The notes under the pieces: generated by a model | Databases searched by the model: none | Told to the model about the DNA's origin: nothing | Seen by the model: only the letters and a program-made list of their open reading frames with translations | Assembly (NCBI RefSeq): GCF_920984665.1 | Contig: NZ_CAKLBP010000005.1 | Location: forward strand, 1-64,000 | Length of the DNA stretch: 64,000 nt | Reading direction: 5' to 3' | Source of the DNA: Pedobacter sp. Leaf170 | Lineage (GTDB): Bacteria > Bacteroidota > Bacteroidia > Sphingobacteriales > Sphingobacteriaceae | Shown: positions 16,416-25,061 of the stretch, piece by piece | Position numbering within the stretch: position 1 is the first letter of the stretch | Layout: each line of letters begins with the position of its first letter | Position numbers and translations under genes: made by a program

Positions 16416-17690
16416 ATGTCTAAAAAAATTCTAGTCTGGTTTAGAAATGATCTTCGACTTCACGATAACGAGATGTTGGTAGAAGCAATTGCTAAATCTG
16501 ATTCAATTTTACCTGTTTACATTTTCGATTCTCGTTCCTTTGGAGAAACCAAATACGGTACGCTAAAAACCGGAAGTATCAGAGCGCAATTTATTTTGGA
16601 AAGTGTTGCCGCATTAAGAAATTCACTTAAGCAAATAGGCGGCAACCTACTTGTAGCTCAAGGTAAACCTGAAGATATTATTCCTGCTTTGGTTCAGGAA
16701 TATGAAATAAATGAAGTTTATCATCACCGTGAGGTGGCTGAAGAGGAAACAAAAATTTCGAGCGAATTAGAAAACGGATTGTGGAAACTCAGGATAAATT
16801 TGAAACATTTTATTGGGCATACGCTATACAATAAAGAAGATTTACCTTTTCCAATAAAGGATATTCCGGATGCATTTAATCAATTTAAAAAGAAAATTGA
16901 GAGAGATGCAATTATAAAGCCTTGTTTTGCGGCTCCAGATAGAGTTAATGTTGCCGAAGTTATTGATTGGGGTAATATTCCAACGATTACTGATTTTGAT
17001 TTAAGTACGCCAAAGAAAGATACTCGGTCTGATTTTGAATATATTGGAGGTGAGGCTGAAGGAATTGCTAATTTGCAAAAGGTTACAATTGCGATGCAAC
17101 AAGCCGCCACTTCAAAAAATTTGATATTGGCATCTAAACTTTCTGCCTGGTTGGCAATGGGTTGTTTATCACCAAGAAAAGTTTATTGGGAGATTAAAAA
17201 AATGGAAAGCATGCCTAATACTAAGGCAATGTTTAATCATATTTTACTGGGCTTATTGTGGAGAGATTACTTTCGCTTTATGTTTAAAAAGTATGGGAAT
17301 AATTTTTTTAAACCTAATGGTTTCGGTAGTCAAGGTATTGTTGATGAGGTAAATACTGCTGAAAATCTTAATAATTGGAAAAACGGACAAACAGGTTTTG
17401 CCATTGTTGATGCAGTAATGACAGAGCTTAATCAAACAGGTTATATTTCAAATGTAGCCCGCCAAACTGCTGCACTTTATTTAATTAATAATTTAGAAGT
17501 TAGCTGGGTTTTAGGCGCTGCATATTTTGAAGAAAAACTGATAGATTATAATCCGGCAAGCAATTGGGGTAATTGGGCAAATATGGCTGGTGTTGGTAAC
17601 GACCAAAAATCTAAAAGTGTTTTCGATTTCGATAAGAATCTTAAAAATTTAGATCCTAAAGGCAATTATGCGCTTACCTGGGCATCATAG
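16416..17690 (+). CDS. DASH-family cryptochrome / photolyase
   Basis: The 424-residue flavoprotein has photolyase N-terminal (VWFRNDLRLHDNEML) and FAD domains. DASH-specific features are LESVAALRNSLKQIGGNLLV, HILLGLLWRDYFRFMFKKYG and YNPASNWGNWANMAGVGNDQ near the C-terminus. DASH proteins repair dimers in single-stranded or looped DNA and may act as photoreceptors. The start at 16416 gives a normal N-terminus and lies 36 bases after the promoter. The GTG at 16380 overlaps the -7 box and is rejected. It is monocistronic by spacing and is the second photolyase-type protein within 5 kb. Confidence 0.9.
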   Translation: MSKKILVWFRNDLRLHDNEMLVEAIAKSDSILPVYIFDSRSFGETKYGTLKTGSIRAQFILESVAALRNSLKQIGGNLLVAQGKPEDIIPALVQEYEINEVYHHREVAEEETKISSELENGLWKLRINLKHFIGHTLYNKEDLPFPIKDIPDAFNQFKKKIERDAIIKPCFAAPDRVNVAEVIDWGNIPTITDFDLSTPKKDTRSDFEYIGGEAEGIANLQKVTIAMQQAATSKNLILASKLSAWLAMGCLSPRKVYWEIKKMESMPNTKAMFNHILLGLLWRDYFRFMFKKYGNNFFKPNGFGSQGIVDEVNTAENLNNWKNGQTGFAIVDAVMTELNQTGYISNVARQTAALYLINNLEVSWVLGAAYFEEKLIDYNPASNWGNWANMAGVGNDQKSKSVFDFDKNLKNLDPKGNYALTWAS

Positions 17691-17862
17691 GTAATAATAG
17701 ATTTATTGATTTTTGACTGATTGAATATGCGATCATTACATTTGCAAATTCAAAAATCACTAATTTTTTAATTAAAAATCCATTCATTTATCCATAATGA
17801 TTCTATTCTCTAATAAATCTCATTTTAATCGAGTTTTTTTCCAATAATGTTAGGTAAAATTC

Positions 17863-17870
17863 TAATTTTG
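17863..17870 (+). promoter_or_regulatory. -7 element upstream of sucA
   Basis: TAATTTTG matches TAnnTTTG and lies 25 bases before the sucA ATG. No clear TTG is seen at the expected -33 position, so this is a partial promoter call. Confidence 0.4.
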
Positions 17871-17895
17871 TAATGCTTATAGTAAACATTTAATA

Positions 17896-20694
17896 ATGGG
17901 TAGTTTATCATATCTTAGCGGCGAAAACGCCGAATATATAGATTCTTTATATCAGTCGTATCAGCAAGATCCTGAATCAGTTGAGTTTGGTTGGCAGAAA
18001 TTTTTTGAAGGTTTTGATTTTGGAAGAGGTTCCGAAGCACCTTCCGTTACTGCCGAAACTCCAGAACATTTTTTAAAAGAGGTTAGTGTTTTAAATTTGA
18101 TTGATGGTTACAGAAGCCGCGGTCACTTATTTACACACACAAACCCTGTTCGCGAAAGACGCAAACATCAGCCAACGCTAGACCTTTCTAACTTCGGACT
18201 TTCAGATGCAGATTTGGAAACCGTTTTTAACTCTGGTGTTGAAATTGGTATTGGCGCAGCAAAACTGAAAGATATTGTAGCTTTCTTAAAACAAACTTAC
18301 ACAAGCTCTATTGGAGCAGAGTTTAAGTTTTTACGTACACCAGAAGTTTTGAACTGGATTCAAGGCAAAATGGAAAGTGCTCGTAATACACCTAACTTTT
18401 CTATGGAGGAGAAAAAACGAATCCTTCGTAAATTAAATGAAGCGGTAAGTTTTGAAAATTTCTTAGGCACAAAATTTTTAGGTCAAAAACGTTTCTCTTT
18501 AGAAGGAGCGGAAGCTTTAATTCCGGCATTAGATTCAGTTATTGAAAAAGGTGCAGATTTAGGAATTGAAGAGTTTGTAATTGGTATGGCGCATCGCGGT
18601 CGTTTGAACGTGCTGGCCAATATTATGCAAAAAACCTACAAAGATATTTTTACCGAATTTGAAGGTAAAAGTTACAACCCTGATACACCTTTTGGTGGCG
18701 ATGTAAAATATCACTTAGGTTATTCTACTGATGTAGCAACACTTTCAGGTAAAAGTGTTCACTTAAGTCTTTGCCCAAACCCTTCGCATTTAGAAACTGT
18801 TGATGGTGTGGTTGAAGGAATGAGCCGTTCGAAAATTGATTTTAAATATGGTGGCGATAACAGTCGTTTGGCTCCAATTTTAATTCATGGTGATGCTTCA
18901 GTTGCTGGTCAGGGCATTGTTTACGAAGTAATTCAAATGGCTGGTTTAGATGGTTACAAAACTGGTGGTACCATCCACTTGGTAATTAATAACCAAATTG
19001 GTTTTACAACAAATTATAAAGATGCTCGTACAAGTACTTATTGTACAGATATCGCTAAAGTAACTTTGTCGCCGGTTTTCCATGTTAATGGTGATGATCC
19101 TGAAGCTTTAGTTTATGCGATAAACTTGGCCATGGAATATCGTCAGAAATATAAAAACGACGTTTTCATTGATATTTTATGTTACCGTCGTTTCGGTCAC
19201 AATGAGTCTGATGAACCTAAATTTACGCAGCCTTTATTGTACAAAACAATCGAAAAACACCCTAATCCACGGGAAATTTATATAGAGCAATTAACTAAAG
19301 AAGGTAAGTTAGAAGCTGGTTTGGCAAAAGAATTGGAAAAAGATTTCCGCGGAATTTTGCAAGAGCGTTTAAACGAGGCTAAAGAGTTTGTTGCAGGAGA
19401 AACTGAAGTAAAATTTGGTGGTGCATGGGCAGATTTGCGTATGGCTACGCCAAAAGATTTCGAAAAATCGCCAGTAACGGCTGTTAAAAAAGCTACTTTA
19501 TTAGAAATTGGTAAGCGTATTACCACATTGCCATCAAACAAAAAGTTCTTCAAAAAAATTGAAAAATTATTTGCTGAACGTACAAAAATGGTTAACGAAA
19601 CCAAAGTTTTTGATTGGGCAATGGGCGAACAATTGGCTTATGGTACTTTGTTATCAGAAGGCAAACGTGTTCGTTTAAGTGGCCAGGATGTTGAACGTGG
19701 TACATTCTCTCATCGCCATGCGGTATTAACTTTAGAAGATAGCGAGGAAGAATATGTACCATTAGCAAATATTTCAGACCAACAAGCTCCATTTGATATT
19801 TATAATTCACATTTATCAGAGTACGGTGTTTTAGGTTTTGAATATGGTTATGCAATGGCTAACCCAAATGCATTAACCATTTGGGAAGCGCAGTTTGGAG
19901 ATTTCTTTAACGGAGCACAAATTGTAATCGACCAATATGTTGCCAGTGCAGAAACAAAATGGCAACGCGAAAACGGTTTGGTAATGTTATTGCCACATGG
20001 TTACGAAGGTCAGGGACCGGAGCATTCATCGGCTCGTATTGAGCGTTTTATGGAGCTTTGTGCAGATTACAATATGCAGGTAGTTAATTGTACTACGCCT
20101 GCAAACTTCTTCCACGTTTTACGTCGCCAGTTTAAACGCGATTTCCGTAAACCTTTGGTTGTGTTTTCTCCTAAAAGTTTATTGCGTCATCCGGCATGTG
20201 TTTCTAAATTAGATGAATTTACAGAGGGTGGCTTTAAAGAAGTGATAGACGATGTGAATGTTAAAGCTGCTGATGTTACCCGTGTAGTTTTCTGTAGCGG
20301 AAAAATTTACTACGAATTGTTTGAAAAACAACAGGCTGATAAGGTTAAACATGTTGCTGTTGTACGTGTTGAGCAATTATACCCAACACCGGTTGACCAA
20401 ATGGAAGCAATTAAAGCAAAATATAAAAATGCAGACGAGATTTTCTGGGTACAGGAAGAACCAGAAAACATGGGCGCATGGCCATATTTATTCCGCAAAT
20501 TATATAAAACTGGTTTAAAAGGTATTGATGTAATTTCTAGAAAAGAAAGCAGCAGCACAGCTACTGGTTTTGCTAAACAACATGCAAACCAGCAAGCTTA
20601 TATTTTAGCTAAAGCTTTAGAACTTCCTGTTAAAAAAGAAGAAGTTAAAGAAGCCACTAAAAAGGCAAGTAAAAAAATGGCAGAAGCCGATTAA
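17896..20694 (+). CDS. sucA: 2-oxoglutarate dehydrogenase E1 component
   Basis: The 932-residue thiamine-diphosphate enzyme decarboxylates 2-oxoglutarate and passes the succinyl group to E2 in the TCA cycle. The N-terminus (SYLSGENAEYIDSLYQSYQQ) is the E1o E2-binding helix. The ThDP/Mg site is at HGDASVAGQGIVYEVIQM with the INNQIGFTT loop, and HRGRLNVLANI precedes it. The transketolase pyrimidine domain and the C-terminal domain (VQEEPENMGAWPYL) follow. A Lys/Ala/Glu-rich tail ends the protein. Length and domain order match the family. sucB follows after 115 bases; E3 is encoded at 35432. Confidence 0.95.
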   Translation: MGSLSYLSGENAEYIDSLYQSYQQDPESVEFGWQKFFEGFDFGRGSEAPSVTAETPEHFLKEVSVLNLIDGYRSRGHLFTHTNPVRERRKHQPTLDLSNFGLSDADLETVFNSGVEIGIGAAKLKDIVAFLKQTYTSSIGAEFKFLRTPEVLNWIQGKMESARNTPNFSMEEKKRILRKLNEAVSFENFLGTKFLGQKRFSLEGAEALIPALDSVIEKGADLGIEEFVIGMAHRGRLNVLANIMQKTYKDIFTEFEGKSYNPDTPFGGDVKYHLGYSTDVATLSGKSVHLSLCPNPSHLETVDGVVEGMSRSKIDFKYGGDNSRLAPILIHGDASVAGQGIVYEVIQMAGLDGYKTGGTIHLVINNQIGFTTNYKDARTSTYCTDIAKVTLSPVFHVNGDDPEALVYAINLAMEYRQKYKNDVFIDILCYRRFGHNESDEPKFTQPLLYKTIEKHPNPREIYIEQLTKEGKLEAGLAKELEKDFRGILQERLNEAKEFVAGETEVKFGGAWADLRMATPKDFEKSPVTAVKKATLLEIGKRITTLPSNKKFFKKIEKLFAERTKMVNETKVFDWAMGEQLAYGTLLSEGKRVRLSGQDVERGTFSHRHAVLTLEDSEEEYVPLANISDQQAPFDIYNSHLSEYGVLGFEYGYAMANPNALTIWEAQFGDFFNGAQIVIDQYVASAETKWQRENGLVMLLPHGYEGQGPEHSSARIERFMELCADYNMQVVNCTTPANFFHVLRRQFKRDFRKPLVVFSPKSLLRHPACVSKLDEFTEGGFKEVIDDVNVKAADVTRVVFCSGKIYYELFEKQQADKVKHVAVVRVEQLYPTPVDQMEAIKAKYKNADEIFWVQEEPENMGAWPYLFRKLYKTGLKGIDVISRKESSSTATGFAKQHANQQAYILAKALELPVKKEEVKEATKKASKKMAEAD

Positions 20695-20698
20695 AAAA

Positions 20699-20781
20699 TT
20701 CCAATAACCAAATTTCAATTCTCAAATTGCAATGTTTGATAATTGATTATGGAAATTGATGATTCAAAAATTGGTCATTAT
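20699..20781. repeat. imperfect AT-rich inverted repeat between sucA and sucB
   Basis: CCAATAACCAAATTTCAATT (from 20701) and the reverse complement of the stretch ending near 20781 (ATGACCAATTTTTGAATC) are roughly 70 percent alike by eye. It is similar in style to the GAGTATC arms in the fad operon. It may be a degenerate dispersed repeat or chance AT-rich similarity. Confidence 0.3.
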
Positions 20782-20809
20782 ATAAAATTAGAGACATATA
20801 TTAAACATT

Positions 20810-22039
20810 ATGAGTTTAGAGATAAAAGTTCCACCAGTTGGTGAGTCGATAACTGAAGTTGTTTTATCACAGTGGTTAAAACAAGACGGCGACGTTGTTG
20901 AAATGGATGAAGTTATTGCTGAATTAGAATCAGATAAAGCGACATTCGAATTAACAGCTGAACAGGCTGGAACTTTAAGAACCATAGCTGCAGAAGGTGA
21001 TACCCTGGCTATTGGCGCAGTAGTTTGTAAAATTGAAGATGGCGGTGCGGCTCCTGCTAAAGCTGATGCTCCAAAAGCAGAAGAAAAGGCAGTTGTTGCA
21101 GAAGATAAAACATCGGCTCCTGTTGCAGAAAAATCATCTGGCGAAAGCTATGCTGCCGGAACTCCATCACCTGCAGCTGGAAAAATTCTTGCTGAAAAAG
21201 GTATTGATGCTGGTGCTGTAAAAGGAACTGGTGTTGATGGTCGTATTACCAAGGATGATGCTGTTAAAGCGGAAGCTGGTAAAAAGGCAGAGGCGCCTAA
21301 AGTAAATGCAGCTCCTGCTGCTGCGGCTCCTGCTGGCGCACGTTCTGAGCGTCGTGAGAAAATGTCGCCATTACGTAAAACGGTTGCAAAACGTTTAGTT
21401 TCGGTAAAAAATGAAACGGCAATGTTAACTACATTTAATGAGGTTAACATGAAGCCGATTATGGATTTACGCGGAAAATATAAAGATTCTTTTAAAGAAA
21501 AATTTGGCGTTGGTTTAGGTTTTATGAGTTTCTTTACCAAAGCGGTAACAGAGGCTTTAAAAGATTTCCCTGCGGTAAATGCTCGTATAGATGGCGAAGA
21601 AATTGTTTACAATAACTTTGCTGATGTTTCTATCGCGGTTTCAGCGCCAAAAGGTTTAGTGGTTCCGGTTATTCGTAATGCAGAAAGCATGAGTTTGGCA
21701 GAAATTGAAAAATCTGTTATGGCTTTAGCTTTAAAAGCTCGTGATGGTAAATTAACTATAGAAGAGATGACTGGTGGAACTTTTACAATTACCAACGGTG
21801 GCGTATTTGGTTCGATGATGTCTACTCCGATTATTAACGCACCACAATCGGCTATTTTAGGTATGCACAATATTATTGAGCGTCCAATTGCTGAAAAAGG
21901 AGAAGTTGTAATTCGTCCGATGATGTACGTTGCATTATCGTATGACCATAGAATTATCGATGGACGTGAGTCGGTTGGTTTCTTGGTTCGCGTTAAACAG
22001 CTATTAGAAGACCCAGCAAGATTATTATTAGGCGTTTAG
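20810..22039 (+). CDS. sucB: dihydrolipoyllysine-residue succinyltransferase (E2)
   Basis: The 409-residue E2 core of the 2-oxoglutarate dehydrogenase complex accepts the succinyl group on lipoyl-lysine and transfers it to CoA. One lipoyl domain is present with the modified lysine in ESDKATFE (Lys43). An Ala/Lys/Glu-rich flexible linker follows, then the peripheral subunit-binding domain ([20 protein letters not shown], about 120-140), a second linker, and the catalytic domain ending [11 protein letters not shown], with His and Asp in the acyltransferase motif (about 380 and 384). It is downstream of sucA and followed by a strong terminator. Confidence 0.95.
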   Translation: MSLEIKVPPVGESITEVVLSQWLKQDGDVVEMDEVIAELESDKATFELTAEQAGTLRTIAAEGDTLAIGAVVCKIEDGGAAPAKADAPKAEEKAVVAEDKTSAPVAEKSSGESYAAGTPSPAAGKILAEKGIDAGAVKGTGVDGRITKDDAVKAEAGKKAEAPKVNAAPAAAAPAGARSERREKMSPLRKTVAKRLVSVKNETAMLTTFNEVNMKPIMDLRGKYKDSFKEKFGVGLGFMSFFTKAVTEALKDFPAVNARIDGEEIVYNNFADVSIAVSAPKGLVVPVIRNAESMSLAEIEKSVMALALKARDGKLTIEEMTGGTFTITNGGVFGSMMSTPIINAPQSAILGMHNIIERPIAEKGEVVIRPMMYVALSYDHRIIDGRESVGFLVRVKQLLEDPARLLLGV

Positions 22040-22069
22040 CTATTATCCTAAAGGGAACTTTACATATTT

Positions 22070-22102
22070 AAAGCCTCAACTTTTTAGTTGAGGCTTTTTT
22101 TT
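22070..22102 (+). terminator. intrinsic terminator after sucB
   Basis: AAAGCCTCAAC (22070-22080) pairs with GTTGAGGCTTT (22087-22097) and is followed by a long T-run. Confidence 0.85.
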
Positions 22103-22152
22103 GTTTGTAAAAGGTAAATTCGTGCCTCGAGAGGACGGAATATTGGGCACAA

Positions 22153-22182
22153 AAAAAGCTTTGCAGTTATGCAAAGCTTTTT
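22153..22182 (-). terminator. intrinsic terminator after the small coiled-coil membrane protein
   Basis: AAAAAGCTTTGC (22153-22164) and GCAAAGCTTTTT (22171-22182) form a perfect hairpin with T-runs on both strands. It lies just downstream of the minus-strand gene ending at 22218, so it may terminate that gene and back up the sucB terminator. Confidence 0.75.
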
Positions 22183-22217
22183 GTTTTATATAGATAGATG
22201 AATGTTGTTCTATATGA

Positions 22218-22532
22218 TTACAAAATCAAAATCAATAATAAAATGATGATGATGATAGCACCAACTGAAAGATAAACACCACCAGAAACTGCACGTGCCT
22301 GACCTTTTAATTCTTTCAATTCGCTACGAAGTGCTTTACGTTCAGCTCTTGTTAAATTAGATTTATCCATGTCTCTAATTTCTTCAACACGGGTTTTAAT
22401 TTTCTCTAATTGTAAAGCTTGTTCTGCCGTTAATTCAGTAGGGTTTTTTGCTCTTTTATCTGCGGCTTGAGCAGAATTAAAACTAATTGCCAAAGAAAAA
22501 ACAAGGGCTAAGGTGTAAATGAATTTTTTCAT
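22218..22532 (-). CDS. small exported protein with coiled coil and C-terminal membrane anchor
   Basis: The 104-residue protein has an N-terminal signal sequence (MKKFIYTLALVFSLAISFN, then AQA), a charged helix (about residues 35-80, with EQALQLEKIKTRVEEIRDM and RAERKALRSELKELKGQAR), and a C-terminal hydrophobic segment (YLSVGAIIIIILLLILIL). Such small proteins are widespread in Bacteroidota and have no established role. It could be tethered in the inner membrane with the helix in the periplasm. It is monocistronic, with its own terminator. Confidence 0.7.
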   Translation of the reverse strand: MKKFIYTLALVFSLAISFNSAQAADKRAKNPTELTAEQALQLEKIKTRVEEIRDMDKSNLTRAERKALRSELKELKGQARAVSGGVYLSVGAIIIIILLLILIL

Positions 22533-22630
22533 AATTTATAAGTTTTTTAATGTTACAATGATACATAAACAAAAAACCTACCAAAATGTGTTGGTAGGTT
22601 ATCAAAAAATAATAAAAAAAATTAAAAATC

Positions 22631-23317
22631 TTATTTTATTTCAAAAACTGCATTAACTGTAAAGTTTAATTTAATCTTTTTAAAGTCAATCTCCGGTGCA
22701 CCACTTGCATCAGCCATTTCAGTTTTCATCATATAATTTCTGTAAACTGGTTGCATAACATTATCGCCACCATCTTGTATATCAATTACTGCACCTAATT
22801 TATCGCCAAGCGCCGCAACCATATAAGCTGCTTTTTCTCTTGCCGCTAAAAGCGCTTTAATTTTAAGGTCTTTTTTTAAGCTTTCAATTTTCGAATAATC
22901 ATAGCTCTCTATGTTGGTGCTTGCAATACCTTTCGCATCTATAGCTTCAATAATCGAATTAAATTTATTTAAATCGCTAACTTTTAAACGGTATTGTTTG
23001 CTGGCTAAAAAATCAGGATTTTTCTTTTTTTCTGTTGCATAATTCCAACTGCTTAAATCACTTACCATTAAATTTTCTTTTGCAATTCCGGCTTTTTGTA
23101 CCGCTGCATAAAGTTGTTTTTCCAATTCAGTAATTTCAACTTTTTTCTTTCCGTTTAAATATTCTTTTAGCGAAATACCAATGTAAATAATATCTGGAGT
23201 TACTTCTGTTTCTGCCGAACCGCTAACATTAATTTTTCTTCTTAAATCTGCTTGCTGCGCTTTAACTGTTGATAAACCTATCAATGTAACTAATGCAATT
23301 GCTATTAACTTTTTCAT
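22631..23317 (-). CDS. SIMPL (DUF541) domain periplasmic protein
   Basis: The 228-residue protein has a signal peptide (MKKLIAIALVTLIGLSTVKA, then QQ) followed by one SIMPL domain: INVSGSAETEVTPDIIYIGI at the start, KEYLNGKKKVEITELEKQL, the segment NFTVNAVFEIK closing the domain, and the KALLAAREKAAYMVAALGDKLG helix that is conserved in the family. SIMPL proteins form ring-like periplasmic or outer-membrane assemblies in some bacteria, and their biochemical role is unclear. No operon partner is evident. Confidence 0.85.
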   Translation of the reverse strand: MKKLIAIALVTLIGLSTVKAQQADLRRKINVSGSAETEVTPDIIYIGISLKEYLNGKKKVEITELEKQLYAAVQKAGIAKENLMVSDLSSWNYATEKKKNPDFLASKQYRLKVSDLNKFNSIIEAIDAKGIASTNIESYDYSKIESLKKDLKIKALLAAREKAAYMVAALGDKLGAVIDIQDGGDNVMQPVYRNYMMKTEMADASGAPEIDFKKIKLNFTVNAVFEIK

Positions 23318-23436
23318 AATTCTGTTTTTTCTTTGTGTGTACTGTAATGATGTAAGCGCATAGCAAATTCCACACCGAGATTTAAATTTTTTTTTTGATT
23401 TTGGAAATGTACGGTTCTTTCTTTCATGGCAAATGT

Positions 23437-23508
23437 AGCCCTGCTATCGTTTCAAGCCGCACCCGAAAAAAATCGGGATGCGGGCTTTTACTCCTATCAG
23501 GTTTATTT
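23437..23508. repeat. dispersed intergenic repeat, direct copy
   Basis: AGCCCTGCTATCG...CCCGAAAAAAATCGGGATGC...CCTATCAGGTTTATTTA forms a small hairpin (CCCGA/TCGGG). It closely matches 50101-50178, and its inverted relative is at 23637-23700. The remainder of the 574-base gap (23318-23891) holds no credible gene. Confidence 0.55.
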
Positions 23509-23636
23509 ACAGCAGATTGTATAGCTATGTAAAGCAATTTAACAAAAAGGTAAGTTACAGACCGTAGAGACATTATTATTTGTGCATTTTTTATTTGCAA
23601 ATGAACTACAGTTTTTGAAAAATAAACCAGACAGAG

Positions 23637-23700
23637 CTAAATAGCCCGGAATGAAAGCGCAGCGAAATGAGGACTATAAGCGATGGCGGGACTGAAATAG
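23637..23700. repeat. dispersed intergenic repeat, inverted copy
   Basis: Read on the minus strand, CTATTTCAGTCCCGCCATCG ... CATTCCGGGCTATTTAG has the ends of the family also seen at 23437-23508 and 50101-50178, with a different interior. Confidence 0.5.
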
Positions 23701-23771
23701 CCAAAGCCAACAGGAACCTGCTTTTTTAAAATTTTAAAAAAAAGTTTTGATATCTCTTTAAAAGAAAAAAA

Positions 23772-23829
23772 TGCGCCAGGTTTTATGCTTAAATAGACGG
23801 AATTATATATGTTTATAAAACCTTGCGCA
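23772..23829 (-). terminator. long-loop terminator-like hairpin after the cold-shock gene
   Basis: TGCGCCAGGTTTTA (23772-23785) and TAAAACCTTGCGCA (23816-23829) pair with one mismatch around a 30-base AT-rich loop. On the minus strand the stem runs into TTTTTTCTTTT, so it can end the cold-shock transcript. A second perfect palindrome (23830-23843, GCAGAATTTTCTGC) adjoins it. Confidence 0.5.
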
Positions 23830-23891
23830 GCAGAATTTTCTGCAGGTTGGAGATGGATTTACAATCTTAAAAATGTAAATCGAAAATTAAA

Positions 23892-24344
23892 TTAAACTTT
23901 AGAAACTCTAACCGCAGTTGGACCTTTTTGACCCATTTCTACTTCAAAAGTAACTTTATCGCCCTCTTTAATTTGAGTTGTTAAACCATTAACGTGAACA
24001 AAAATACTGTCTTGAGTTTCTGTATTTTTGATGAAACCATAACCTTTACTATCGTTAAAGAATGTTACCGTACCTTTTTTAATCGGATTTTCATCAATAA
24101 TATCTTCTTGTCTTGAAATACCAATCTGAATATCTTCAGTATTAATAACTTTCATTTTTTTAGGATCTGGTGGCGTAGAAGAAATGTTTCCATTTTCATC
24201 AACATAAGCCATCATATCTTCGAGCGCTAAACCTTTTTTTGCATTAGCCTGACGCTCTTCTTTTTTCTCTTGTTTGTCTTTTTGTTTTTTTAGTCGTTTT
24301 TTTTCGTTCTCTTTTTTACTATAAGTTGCCTGAGATTTAGCCAT
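23892..24344 (-). CDS. cold-shock domain protein with charged N-terminal extension
   Basis: The 150-residue protein ends in a full cold-shock domain (about residues 88-150) with RNP1 KGYGFI (100-105) and RNP2 SIFVHV (113-118), which bind single-stranded RNA or DNA. The first 35 residues are almost entirely Lys, Glu, Gln and Arg (KKENEKKRLKKQKDKQEKK), followed by an acidic linker. Classical CspA-type proteins are about 70 residues, so this is a long form; the extension could be a disordered nucleic-acid tether. It is monocistronic by spacing. Confidence 0.88.
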   Translation of the reverse strand: MAKSQATYSKKENEKKRLKKQKDKQEKKEERQANAKKGLALEDMMAYVDENGNISSTPPDPKKMKVINTEDIQIGISRQEDIIDENPIKKGTVTFFNDSKGYGFIKNTETQDSIFVHVNGLTTQIKEGDKVTFEVEMGQKGPTAVRVSKV

Positions 24345-24450
24345 ATTTTATTAATTATTTTGTTGTTAGAAAGGTGAGTGGAATGTAGAATTATACAAAT
24401 ATAGCATTACTTAAGCAGAAAAACTATTGTACAGGTACAGGGTTTTGTAA

Positions 24451-24987
24451 TTATTGGGCAGATGACCACTCCGTTTTAGTAATTTCGTAAACGAAATTCC
24501 ATTTTTTTGGTTCGCCATAATAAGCAACCTCTATTTCGCTAACTTTTTTAGCGCCAAGTTTCTCTGTAGCCTTCTGCGAACGGAAATTGGTTGCTCCAAT
24601 ATGTAAAATTATTTTATCTACAAATTTAAAGGCATGGTTAAACATTAAGGTTTTTAAAGCTCGATTGTGCTTTTTACCCCAAAAATCTCTACCAATGAAG
24701 GTATAACCAACCGCAACCGATTTATTGATTTCATCTAATTCATAAAACCTCGAACTGCCAACAACTTTGCCGCTTTGCTTTTCGTAAACGATAAAAGCAC
24801 CACCAGATTCCATGGCGCCTTTAAAAAAGTTTTCAAAAACCGGGCGTTGGTAGCGGTTTTGATTCGGATGCTGCTCCCAAAGTAATGGGTCGTTTGCTAC
24901 TTCGTAAAGTTTTTCAAAATCTGTGGCCCGCAAAGGCACAACGCTTAACAAGTCATCTTCTAAAATAGGTTGTAACTCAAAGTTCAT
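24451..24987 (-). CDS. GNAT-family N-acetyltransferase
   Basis: The 178-residue protein has the RimJ/RimL-like GNAT layout: LVPLRATDFEKLYEVANDPLLWEQHP-type start (residues 14-41), VVGSSRFYELDEINKSVAVGYTFI strands in the middle, the GRDFWGKKHNRALKTLMFNHAF acetyl-CoA-binding helix region, and IGATNFRSQKATEKLGAKKV, the conserved N..S...EKLGF-type block. The acceptor is unknown and may be a protein N-terminus or a small molecule. It lies downstream of fabV on the same strand, separated by a hairpin. Confidence 0.85.
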   Translation of the reverse strand: MNFELQPILEDDLLSVVPLRATDFEKLYEVANDPLLWEQHPNQNRYQRPVFENFFKGAMESGGAFIVYEKQSGKVVGSSRFYELDEINKSVAVGYTFIGRDFWGKKHNRALKTLMFNHAFKFVDKIILHIGATNFRSQKATEKLGAKKVSEIEVAYYGEPKKWNFVYEITKTEWSSAQ

Positions 24988-25003
24988 AATTTAAGGAAAT
25001 TAA

Positions 25004-25031
25004 AAACGGCTGGTTTATTCGCCAGCCGTTT
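25004..25031 (-). terminator. hairpin after fabV
   Basis: AAACGGCTGG (25004-25013) pairs perfectly with CCAGCCGTTT (25022-25031). It lies downstream of fabV on the minus strand. The following T-run is short, so termination may be partial. Confidence 0.55.
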
Positions 25032-25061
25032 AATATTTATAAGAGAAATTGTTTTAGATTT

